Positions 1-6,224 of a DNA stretch of 6,574 nucleotides are shown here, one piece after another. Position numbers and translations under genes: made by a program. The DNA lies in the NCBI GenBank assembly GCA_003353825.1, contig PIVW01000333.1, positions 1 to 6,574 of the forward strand, read 5' to 3'. The notes under the pieces were generated by a model. It saw only the letters and a program-made list of their open reading frames with translations. It was not told where the DNA came from and made no database searches. Within the stretch, counting starts at the first letter, position 1, and each line of letters opens with the position of its first letter. This stretch comes from Chloroflexota bacterium. Its GTDB lineage: Bacteria; Chloroflexota; Anaerolineae; J102.

Positions 1-356
1 AGGTAGAAGAGGTCGGGGGCAGTGCCGCCTTCCAGTTGCGTGCGCAGTACGGCGTTGTATTCAGGCGGGTTGGTGGGGTCAAAGTTGATGGTGATGTTGG
101 GATGTTCGGCCTGGAAGGCGTCGAGGATGGTGTTCATCTGTTCGACGTCATCCACACGCCACGAACCCATCGTTAATGTAACTTCTTCAGCCGGTTCTTT
201 AGGTTCTGCTGCCGGCGCTTCGGTTGGTTCTGCGGCTGGTTCCTCAGCAACTGGCGCCGGTTCTTCTGCGGGTGCTGGCGTGTCGCTGCCACCGCAAGCG
301 GCCAGCATAAGCGCGGCCACCAGCATCGTAATGATCCATAACGATTTTTTTTGCAT
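1..356 (-). CDS. ABC transporter substrate-binding lipoprotein, N-terminal part (cut by window edge)
   Basis: This is the first 118 codons of a gene that continues past the left edge. The start ATG lies at 356-354, with a GGAG ribosome-binding site at 367-364, seven bases upstream. The protein opens with a Lys-containing n-region, a hydrophobic stretch and the lipobox LAAC (Cys21), so it should be a membrane-anchored lipoprotein. Residues 25-58 form a Pro/Ala/Glu-rich linker. From about residue 59 the sequence looks like the first lobe of a family 1 extracellular solute-binding protein: a first beta strand (VTLTMGSW), then ILDAFQAEHPNITINF, then RTQLEGGTAPDLFY. That pattern is typical of sugar-type binding proteins, but the ligand cannot be told from this part. 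It lies downstream of the UroD-like gene on the same strand across a 165-bp gap, so it may start a second transporter operon or be read through from the first. It is clearly different in sequence from the binding protein at 4836-6224. Confidence 0.85.
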   Translation of the reverse strand, partial: MQKKSLWIITMLVAALMLAACGGSDTPAPAEEPAPVAEEPAAEPTEAPAAEPKEPAEEVTLTMGSWRVDDVEQMNTILDAFQAEHPNITINFDPTNPPEYNAVLRTQLEGGTAPDLFY

Positions 357-396
357 TGTTCTGCTCCATAGGATAGTGATTGATTAAGGGTAGGTT

Positions 397-421
397 GAAA
401 AACATCCGTTACCAGGAACGG
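397..421 (-). terminator. Weak terminator or attenuator-like hairpin
   Basis: On the minus strand a 5-bp perfect stem (CCGTT at 421-417 and AACGG at 410-406) encloses a 6-nt loop. It is followed after three bases by five Ts (402-398). It sits about 100 bp after the stop of the UroD-like gene and about 40 bp before the start of the next binding-protein gene, where a terminator or attenuator would be expected. The stem is short and only moderately GC-rich, so termination would be weak at best. The rest of the 357-521 gap shows no convincing promoter by eye. Confidence 0.3.
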
Positions 422-521
422 TTATCCCGCCATATGACTCTCATCCCAGATGATTGCCATTAGGGTTCGCTGCCATAGCGGTTAAGGTTAGTTTAGCATA
501 TGAACCTGGAAATGACCTCGT

Positions 522-1709
522 CTAATCCGCGTCGTAACGGCCGATCTCCTCGGCCAGGGGCGTGAATAATTCCAGCTTCCAAGGCGCCATAAGTGGCGAG
601 ACCGAGCAAGCGGTACTGAGGATGTAACCGCCGCCCGGTTTGCCGTCACGAATGCGTTCGCTGGCATGGGCGATGACGGCTTCTTCTGTTTTGGCAGCCA
701 GCAACTCGACCGAATTCATATTGCCCTTTAAAAACACCTTTTTCCCGACCTTCTCTTTGGCGTAAGCCAGTTCGGTGTTTCCTAGCGGCGGTGGATCCAT
801 GGTGTCGATGCCCATGGTTCCGGTTTCGACCATGAAATCGAGGATTTTTCCAATGCTACCACAGGTATGCGTGTACACCGGTACACCTTCAGCCTTGATA
901 GCGGCGGCCACCTGTTTCTCATAAGGCACGACAAATTCCCGGTACATCTTGGGTGAAAGAAAGGGTCCCCCCACAAAGGCAGAAGAGATCAATACTGCGT
1001 CAACACCACGTTTGGCCTGTGCCACACCCCAGGCAACCGAAGCAGGTGTCAGGCGTTCGAGCAAAGCGTGTACTTTACCAGGATCTTTGATAAAGGTCAT
1101 CAAGGCATCGGCATAGCCAAATAGTTCCATGTAATACGTCAGCGGCGAAAACACCTCACCATGTATCGACACATCATCTCCCACCATGTCCTGCACGAGA
1201 TCGATGGTTTTGAAGAAGTAGGGTGGAAATTCGGCGAGGGGTCCGGGCCTGGTCTTATCGACGATGGTCTGTATGTGCTCAGTATTCCAAATGTAACCCA
1301 CCAGATCGTCGATATCGTCCAGATTGTCAGGATCGATGGTGTTGAAATCGGCTCGGGTAGGTTTTGACTCATCGGCAGGGTAGAACTGGGCATTGTCGTC
1401 CCAAGGGATGAAGGTGACATCGCCGTTGGGCCAGGTTAACACCTCACCATCGCCAGTCTCTTCGATTTTCGAGGCATCGGCTAAGATATTATTGGGACGG
1501 CCGGGCTGGTTGATGAGGATGCCATCGAAGCGATAGCGCTTCTGCAATTGCACCAGCGCTTCTGCAAAGGCCTCACTCGTGTACCAGATTTCGTGGGGCT
1601 TGAAGGATGTGTTCAGGAAATAGTGGCCGATTGCTAGCTGGCACATGACCGGCACTCGATCGGGTTCTTTTATTTGCATAGCCAGGGCGATGCGTTCGCG
1701 TGAATTCAT
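522..1709 (-). CDS. UroD/MtaA-family protein, probable corrinoid-dependent methyltransferase-like (395 aa)
   Basis: This protein belongs to the uroporphyrinogen decarboxylase superfamily (COG0407-like TIM barrel). It opens with the family-typical MNSRERIALAMQIKEPDRVPV, which supports the start at 1709. A GAGGT ribosome-binding site lies at 1723-1719. The segment LSPKMYREFVVPYEKQV (about 251-267) is also typical. The His281-x-Cys283 pair in YTHTCGSIG, with Cys368 in ILSTACSVSP, matches the zinc ligands of MtaA/MtbA methylcobamide:CoM methyltransferases. The HemE N-terminal substrate-binding signature is not seen, so heme synthesis is unlikely. It is about 50 residues longer than the paralog at 1910-2950, mostly because of an acidic, aromatic-rich stretch around residues 88-165. 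It is probably cytoplasmic. Its place in the ABC operon suggests it acts on the imported compound or its methyl group. The substrate and acceptor are unknown; many members of this family are uncharacterised. Confidence 0.85.
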   Translation of the reverse strand: MNSRERIALAMQIKEPDRVPVMCQLAIGHYFLNTSFKPHEIWYTSEAFAEALVQLQKRYRFDGILINQPGRPNNILADASKIEETGDGEVLTWPNGDVTFIPWDDNAQFYPADESKPTRADFNTIDPDNLDDIDDLVGYIWNTEHIQTIVDKTRPGPLAEFPPYFFKTIDLVQDMVGDDVSIHGEVFSPLTYYMELFGYADALMTFIKDPGKVHALLERLTPASVAWGVAQAKRGVDAVLISSAFVGGPFLSPKMYREFVVPYEKQVAAAIKAEGVPVYTHTCGSIGKILDFMVETGTMGIDTMDPPPLGNTELAYAKEKVGKKVFLKGNMNSVELLAAKTEEAVIAHASERIRDGKPGGGYILSTACSVSPLMAPWKLELFTPLAEEIGRYDAD

Positions 1710-1773
1710 CGAGCTTTGACCTCAAACAAAAATGGTTCAACTGGATTTCGAGTGGTGAACATTGATTCAGACC

Positions 1774-1850
1774 GATACGTGATACGTGATACGTGATACG
1801 TGATACGTGATACGTGATACGTGATACGTGATACGTGATACGTGATACGT
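1774..1850. repeat. Heptanucleotide tandem array, 11 perfect copies of GATACGT
   Basis: The plus strand shows 11 uninterrupted identical copies of GATACGT (ACGTATC on the coding strand), 77 bp in all, followed by a two-base partial copy. The array lies in the 200-bp gap between the two UroD-like genes, about 65 bp upstream of the start of the 395-aa protein. The unit is 7 bp, so it does not preserve a reading frame. A read-through frame would give a meaningless Ile-Thr-Tyr-His-Val-Ser-Arg repeat. Perfect identity suggests recent expansion by slippage. Comparable short tandemly repeated heptamers (STRRs) are known from intergenic regions of cyanobacteria. The copy number could vary between strains or be misjudged in assembly. 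Confidence 0.97.
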
Positions 1851-1874
1851 GAATGGTGACCTGGCAAGACGACC

Positions 1875-1900
1875 TCACGTTTCACGTCTTCACGTTTCAT
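1875..1900. repeat. Degenerate heptamer array in inverted orientation
   Basis: The plus strand reads TCACGTT, TCACGTC, one extra T, TCACGTT, then TCAT. These are three imperfect 7-bp units. They resemble the reverse complement of the main array unit (TCACGTA in the same phase) and face it across a spacer of about 24 bp. The core TCACGT is shared by all copies. On the minus-strand transcript the ACGTGA motifs here can pair with TCACGT motifs in the perfect array, giving several alternative hairpins between the two UroD-like genes. It ends ten bases before the stop codon of the upstream gene. Confidence 0.8.
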
Positions 1901-1909
1901 CTGGAGCCG

Positions 1910-2950
1910 TCACCTATATTCGCCAAATCGATGTGCGCTTTCTACCATCGCCTGGATATTCTCTGCAGGTACACCGGGAGAAAGAGCACAGCCCGAACTC
2001 AGTATGAAGCCCGAGTCAGGCATCACCCTCTCGATACGCCATTTGCACTCTTCAACCACCTTCTCAGGTGAGCCAAAAGCGAGCACATCAGAGGTATCGA
2101 CATTTCCCAATAGGCATGTTTTGCCTCGGGCCGCCTGCCAGGCTGTCTCGAAATCGGTCGGCGTGTCGAATTCGAGAATGTCGGCACCCGTGTCCACAAA
2201 TCTGTCCATCATCCGGGTCATATTGCCACAGATGTGGATACTCAGTACCCCGCCTCGTTCGTGGATCTGCTGGGCCAGGACCTGTTGGTAAGGAAAGGCG
2301 TACTCGGCATAGGTGGAAGGTGATACCAAACTACCGCTGGCGATGGCATCACCGATGGTCACAACATGTGCACCCGCTTCCATCTGCATCTCGGCAAATG
2401 TGAGGATATAGCGGTTGCAGAGGGTCAGCAGGTGATGGATCTCATCCTTTTTCTTACCGGCGCCGATATCAAACAGGAAATCTGCCATACCTCGCAACTG
2501 TGCGGCAAGACTGAATGCCCCTGTGTCGGCTCTGCCCAGGATCAGAACTTCCTCGCCCAATTCCTGTGCCAGAATCTTGGTCGCTTTCAGCCATTCATTC
2601 AGGCGAGTTTGACGTGGATCGGGCCATTCGAGATCGTCCACATCTTTGAGATCCTTCAATATCCCTTCCGGGCTCGGCGCCACGCCGATATCGGTATCCA
2701 GAACATCCAAGCCCAAACTGTGCGCCAATGCTACACTGTCTGTGGCGACAAAAATGCCATCCCAAGCGAAGTCCTTCCACGCCTGCATCTGGATCTCGGC
2801 GTAACGCCCACCATCGACCATGCACTCGTGGCTGCTGCTGCCGTAATAGTACTCAGCCCACACATGCGCTTGGGGGATCACGGGAATGCGGTCGGGGATC
2901 TGGCGATGTATGGCACGCAGTGACCTGTCCAACGACGTCAGCTTATGCAT
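1910..2950 (-). CDS. UroD/MtaA-family protein, probable corrinoid-dependent methyltransferase-like (346 aa)
   Basis: This is a second, divergent member of the uroporphyrinogen decarboxylase superfamily, close in length to the MtaA/MtbA/HemE core fold. The N-terminus carries the family-style DRIPVIPQ segment (residues 20-27). The middle has TIGDAIASGSLVSPSTYAEYAFPYQQ (about 198-223). Putative zinc ligands are His239-x-Cys241 in LSIHICGN and Cys321 in ILSSGCALSPG, as in methylcobamide:CoM methyltransferases. The HemE signature is not seen. The start at 2950 is backed by an AGG-type ribosome-binding site at 2961-2954. Only 14 bp separate it from the stop of the upstream permease gene, so the two are almost certainly co-transcribed. 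Expected to be cytoplasmic and to act on the imported compound or its methyl group. No corrinoid-binding protein is encoded in the window, so the methyl donor or acceptor is unknown and the methyltransferase activity is an inference. Confidence 0.87.
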   Translation of the reverse strand: MHKLTSLDRSLRAIHRQIPDRIPVIPQAHVWAEYYYGSSSHECMVDGGRYAEIQMQAWKDFAWDGIFVATDSVALAHSLGLDVLDTDIGVAPSPEGILKDLKDVDDLEWPDPRQTRLNEWLKATKILAQELGEEVLILGRADTGAFSLAAQLRGMADFLFDIGAGKKKDEIHHLLTLCNRYILTFAEMQMEAGAHVVTIGDAIASGSLVSPSTYAEYAFPYQQVLAQQIHERGGVLSIHICGNMTRMMDRFVDTGADILEFDTPTDFETAWQAARGKTCLLGNVDTSDVLAFGSPEKVVEECKWRIERVMPDSGFILSSGCALSPGVPAENIQAMVESAHRFGEYR

Positions 2951-2964
2951 GTTCTCTACCTATT

Positions 2965-3810
2965 TTAGCCTTTTACTGCGCCCAAAGTAATGCCGCGGAT
3001 TAAGTAACGTTGCACGAATAGAGCCAAGAGGATCATTGGCGCGATCATGATCACCGACATTGCTGCCATTGGCCCCCATTGTACACCACGGTCAGTGACA
3101 AACCCTGCCACAGCGATAGAAAGCGTTTGCGCTTGGCGCTTGGCAACACTGGAGGCTATGAGGAATTCGTTCCAGGAGAGGAAGGCGGTGAGGATGGCTG
3201 CCGAAGCCACGTCAGGGGCAGCCATGGGCAAGGCGACCTTCCAAAAACGCTGCAAAGGATTGGCTCCATCCACCATCGCCGCTTCCTCTACTTCGCTCGG
3301 CAGATCCTGAAAAACGATGAGCATCAACCAGGTGACAAATGGAATGGTGATGCCCAAATGGCCGATGATGATAGCCCACACGGTGTCCAAGAGAGAAAAC
3401 TCTCGCATGACCAAGAAGTACGGAATGACGGTGGTGATGCGGGGATAGAAGCGGATAAAGAGGAAGATAAAGATTATCATGCCTAACCAACGGGCCTTCA
3501 AACCCAGACGGGCCAAACCGTAAGATGCCAATGTGCTGACCACAACCGTAATTGCGGTCGTGACGCTAGTGACAATGAGGCTATTAGTGAGGAAACGTAT
3601 CGTCTTGGGATTGTCGAACGCGGCCTGGAAATGTTCGAAAGTGATGCGGCTTGGAATAATGATAGGCGGTATTGTATACATCTCGTTTTGCAGTTTAAGG
3701 CTGTTCAATATCAGGTAGGCAAGGGGAACAAGTACAGCCAGGCAGGCTATGACCAATGCGATGATGTGCAGTACCTTTACGGTGAATTTTCGAAGGCGTC
3801 CACGGTTCAT
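2965..3810 (-). CDS. Carbohydrate-type ABC transporter permease, MalG-like (281 aa)
   Basis: This is an inner-membrane permease of the CUT1 (MalG) type. About six membrane segments are visible, near residues 12-36, 76-100, 107-130, 142-166, 200-220 and 247-268. The EAA loop that contacts the ATPase is clear at 175-199 (EEAAMVDGANPLQRFW, then VALP). The C-terminus IRGITLGAVKG is characteristic of MalG-like permeases. Length is normal for the family. The start at 3810 has an AGGGGG-type ribosome-binding site just upstream, within the 12-bp gap after the MalF-like stop, so translation of the pair is probably coupled. It should form the translocation channel as a heterodimer with the MalF-like partner. 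The ligand cannot be predicted from the permease. Confidence 0.95.
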   Translation of the reverse strand: MNRGRLRKFTVKVLHIIALVIACLAVLVPLAYLILNSLKLQNEMYTIPPIIIPSRITFEHFQAAFDNPKTIRFLTNSLIVTSVTTAITVVVSTLASYGLARLGLKARWLGMIIFIFLFIRFYPRITTVIPYFLVMREFSLLDTVWAIIIGHLGITIPFVTWLMLIVFQDLPSEVEEAAMVDGANPLQRFWKVALPMAAPDVASAAILTAFLSWNEFLIASSVAKRQAQTLSIAVAGFVTDRGVQWGPMAAMSVIMIAPMILLALFVQRYLIRGITLGAVKG

Positions 3811-3822
3811 GATACTTTCCCC

Positions 3823-4737
3823 CTATTGTTCTGTCTGCCAGCGACGTTGAAGCCAGAATACAAACGCCAATGCAGTAGCGGCGAATGCCATGAACAACCA
3901 TGAAGCTGCCGCGGCCAAGCCCAGATTGAAACTACGCAACCCCAAGGTATAGATATAGTATGTCATTGTAAATGTGGCATACCCCGGACCACCTAAAGTC
4001 AGGGTGTAGATCGAATCCAGCGAGAGCAATGATTCTAGCATGCGGAACATCAGAACCAGCAGAAGCAACGGGATCAGAAGGGGAAGGTCGATGCGCCAGA
4101 ACGTCTGCCAACGTGTGGCCCCATCCAGGGCAGCAGACTCATACAAGGCATGCGGAATGCCGCTGAGGCCAGCTGATACAACCAAAAAGACAAATGGCGT
4201 CGCCATCCACACATCGACAATGATGACTGCTACCGGCGCCCAGCCTGCATCACCAAGCCAGTGAGGGCCTTGGATACTGGCGAAGCTCAATAGATAGTTT
4301 GCTAACCCCATCTGCGAATTGAGCATCATGCGCCAGAGCGTGCCTGCTGCCACAGGAGCGATGACCAATGGCAGGATAAGGATGGTACGTACAATGCGCA
4401 TGCTCCAGCTATCACCAGAAGCCAGATAGGCAAGTGCAACGCCCAATACCATTTCGATAGCGACAGCCGAGCCAGTAATAATGACGCTGTTTCGAACCGC
4501 TCGTCGAAACACATCATTCTGCAGTATTTTGGCAAAATTCTGGAGACCGACGAAGCCCTTTGAGGTCTGGGACGTTGTTAGCGTCCAGTCTTGGGTCGCC
4601 AGATAACCCGAGAAGAGCAGGGGGTAAAGTTGTACGATTAGGACGATAATCAGGGCCGGAACAACGAACGCTGCCATCCAAAGCGTCTCGTGTCCAAACC
4701 GGCGACGTTTACGTGTGGATTGAAGAGATGTACTCAT
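3823..4737 (-). CDS. Carbohydrate-type ABC transporter permease, MalF-like (304 aa)
   Basis: This is an inner-membrane permease of the CUT1 type, in the shorter MalF/UgpA/LacF form without the large periplasmic loop of E. coli MalF. A basic cytoplasmic start (RKRRR at 9-13) precedes a first membrane segment near 18-44. Further segments lie near 84-107, 117-138, 165-190, 220-240 and 273-296. The EAA loop is at 199-223 (YESAALDGATRWQTFW, then IDLPLL). LGGPGYAT at 248-255 is also family-typical. The start at 4737 has an AAGG ribosome-binding site six bases upstream. It is separated from the binding-protein gene by a 98-bp spacer with a stem-loop, and from the next permease by 12 bp. It should pair with the MalG-like protein. 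Confidence 0.95.
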   Translation of the reverse strand: MSTSLQSTRKRRRFGHETLWMAAFVVPALIIVLIVQLYPLLFSGYLATQDWTLTTSQTSKGFVGLQNFAKILQNDVFRRAVRNSVIITGSAVAIEMVLGVALAYLASGDSWSMRIVRTILILPLVIAPVAAGTLWRMMLNSQMGLANYLLSFASIQGPHWLGDAGWAPVAVIIVDVWMATPFVFLVVSAGLSGIPHALYESAALDGATRWQTFWRIDLPLLIPLLLLVLMFRMLESLLSLDSIYTLTLGGPGYATFTMTYYIYTLGLRSFNLGLAAAASWLFMAFAATALAFVFWLQRRWQTEQ

Positions 4738-4790
4738 CCTGAACCTTATCTCTGATGGCGCCTCTGCTTACAGCGCACGATTGAAAGTGA

Positions 4791-4813
4791 GAGGGGGCGC
4801 AAAACGCCCCCTC
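4791..4813 (-). terminator. Intercistronic stem-loop between binding protein and permease genes
   Basis: A perfect 9-bp GC-rich inverted repeat (GAGGGGGCG at 4791-4799 and CGCCCCCTC at 4805-4813) encloses a 5-nt loop. It lies about 23 bp after the stop of the binding-protein gene. The transcript after the stem reads TCACTTTC, so there is no real U-tract. It is therefore better seen as a partial terminator or 3'-end stabiliser. Such a structure would let the binding protein be made in excess over the permeases, as is common in malE-malF type operons. The structure is seen directly; the effect is inferred. Confidence 0.7.
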
Positions 4814-4835
4814 AATGCATGACAGAGGTTATGGA

Positions 4836-6224
4836 CTACTGCTCTACCAAACTCTGGGCGTCGGCTAATTGAATCAACGCTTCGGGCACTTCGATCTCAT
4901 CCCACTCTACTTGCACACGGTCGAGCATTTCTTCGGCTGTGATCGTGCCCTGGTGGAAGTCACCCTCGTTGCGGAAGAAGGCTTCGAAAGCGGGGAATGT
5001 CCACGGTAGCGACTTGGCGCGATCCAGATTTCGGGCCATGGCCGGGTAGAAGTAGGAGAAATTCTCCACCAATTCAGGATCGGTGTAAGTGTCCTCGAAG
5101 GGGGAACCAATGCCATATTCCACCATCCAGGCCTTGCCGTTTTCGGGGTTGGCATAGGCCTTGATCCATTCCCAGGCTGCGTCAGGGTTCTGACTGTTCT
5201 TGGAAATGAACATATTCCAGGCGCTCACCATGGGGAATCCAGGCGTGGGAAAATCTTCCAACGCCCACATACCCACCACCTTTGACTGCTCGGGATCATC
5301 AGCGTTGGCGCGGATAAAGCCAGGCCAGCCGACCATGGTCGCGGCCTGACCGTTCAGGAAGACAGCATTGCCGGCGTTAAAATCCATGCCGAGTACGCCT
5401 TCAGGGTTATACGGTAGGAGGCTGTTCATCTGATCCAGGGCTGCGATAGCCTTCTCGCGATCCAAACCATAGTTACCATCTTTGTCAACCATGTAGCCGT
5501 CGTACATACCCAAGAAAATGGCGGCAGGTTGTTCAATCTGCCCGAAATAATGAACCATGGGTGCGACATCAGTGCCTTCGAGGCAGCCCTGAAGCGTCTC
5601 TAGCACAGCAATGTAATCATCCCAAGTTTCCCAGTTAGCCTCGACACCGCACTCCTCAAAGATATCGGTGCGATACCAGATCGAGTAGGCCTCGGCGCTG
5701 TAGGGCACGCCAATACGCTTGCCATCATAGAAATTGGAGGGGCCGGGCGCCCAGATGCCGTCGATATACGCATCGCCGTAGCCGTCACGCTCAACATACT
5801 CATCCAGAGGCAGCATGTGCTCGAAAACGTCAGCGATCCAGAATTCGCCTGACATCACGTCGTATGCACCCGTACTGGTGGCGAGATCCGTGATATGGTT
5901 CTGGTTCAATACATCCCAAGGGGCTGCGATCAGTTCGACACCAATGCCCGTCTCTTCCTCAAAACCAGGTTTTAGGGCTTCGGCTGCCACATCGTAGGTG
6001 CCCGATTGCATGTAGGTCGCGACGATCTCGGAACCGGCCAGACTGGGATCTTCTTCTGCGGCGGGTTCTTCTGCGGCGGGTTCCTCTGCAGCAGGTGCTT
6101 CGGCTGCGGGTTGTTCCGGGGCAGGAGCAGGAGCGGGAGCGGGGGCTGCCACACAACCAGCTACGACGGCAATCAGTACCGTCAGAGTCACTAACATCAG
6201 TAGGGTTCTCAAAATCTGTTTCAT
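4836..6224 (-). CDS. ABC transporter substrate-binding lipoprotein, family 1 (462 aa)
   Basis: This is the extracytoplasmic binding protein of the importer. The signal peptide has a basic start, a hydrophobic core and the lipobox VAGC (Cys24), predicting a lipid-anchored protein. Residues 26-59 form a low-complexity linker: repeated Ala-Pro, then repeats of AAEEP. The mature two-lobe domain begins near 66. Family-typical segments include YDVMSGEFWIADVFEHMLPL (121-140), GKRIGVPYSAEAYSIWYRTDIFEECG (168-193), the hinge-like GQAATMVGWPGFIRA (292-306) and PDAAWEWIKAYANPENGKAWM (347-367). Its length is usual for sugar-type binding proteins plus a linker. The start at 6224 has a purine-rich GGAGAG site at 6239-6234. 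It is the first gene of the cluster. The ligand is unknown: a sugar, polyol or modified sugar fits the family, but other small molecules are possible. Confidence 0.93.
   Translation of the reverse strand: MKQILRTLLMLVTLTVLIAVVAGCVAAPAPAPAPAPEQPAAEAPAAEEPAAEEPAAEEDPSLAGSEIVATYMQSGTYDVAAEALKPGFEEETGIGVELIAAPWDVLNQNHITDLATSTGAYDVMSGEFWIADVFEHMLPLDEYVERDGYGDAYIDGIWAPGPSNFYDGKRIGVPYSAEAYSIWYRTDIFEECGVEANWETWDDYIAVLETLQGCLEGTDVAPMVHYFGQIEQPAAIFLGMYDGYMVDKDGNYGLDREKAIAALDQMNSLLPYNPEGVLGMDFNAGNAVFLNGQAATMVGWPGFIRANADDPEQSKVVGMWALEDFPTPGFPMVSAWNMFISKNSQNPDAAWEWIKAYANPENGKAWMVEYGIGSPFEDTYTDPELVENFSYFYPAMARNLDRAKSLPWTFPAFEAFFRNEGDFHQGTITAEEMLDRVQVEWDEIEVPEALIQLADAQSLVEQ

Noticed and set aside
22..387. 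121-codon plus-strand open frame rich in Ser, Ala and Gly
   Set aside because: It is the antisense of the Pro/Ala/Glu linker and signal peptide of the partial binding lipoprotein.
522..1709. Annotation as heme-pathway uroporphyrinogen decarboxylase (hemE)
   Set aside because: The HemE N-terminal signature is not seen, whereas the His-x-Cys ... Cys pattern of corrinoid methyltransferases is present, and there are no heme-synthesis neighbours.
1573..1900. Open frames through the heptamer array encoding Ile-Thr-Tyr-His-Val-Ser-Arg repeats
   Set aside because: They arise only because a 7-bp repeat without stops can be read in all frames. They overlap the start of a well-supported gene and have no domain-like sequence.
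1774..1900. Possible CRISPR array
   Set aside because: The unit is 7 bp with no spacers between copies, so this is a simple tandem repeat.
2366..2923. 185-codon open frame on the plus strand
   Set aside because: It lies wholly opposite the well-supported UroD-like gene, and its translation matches no family pattern. It is a shadow frame.
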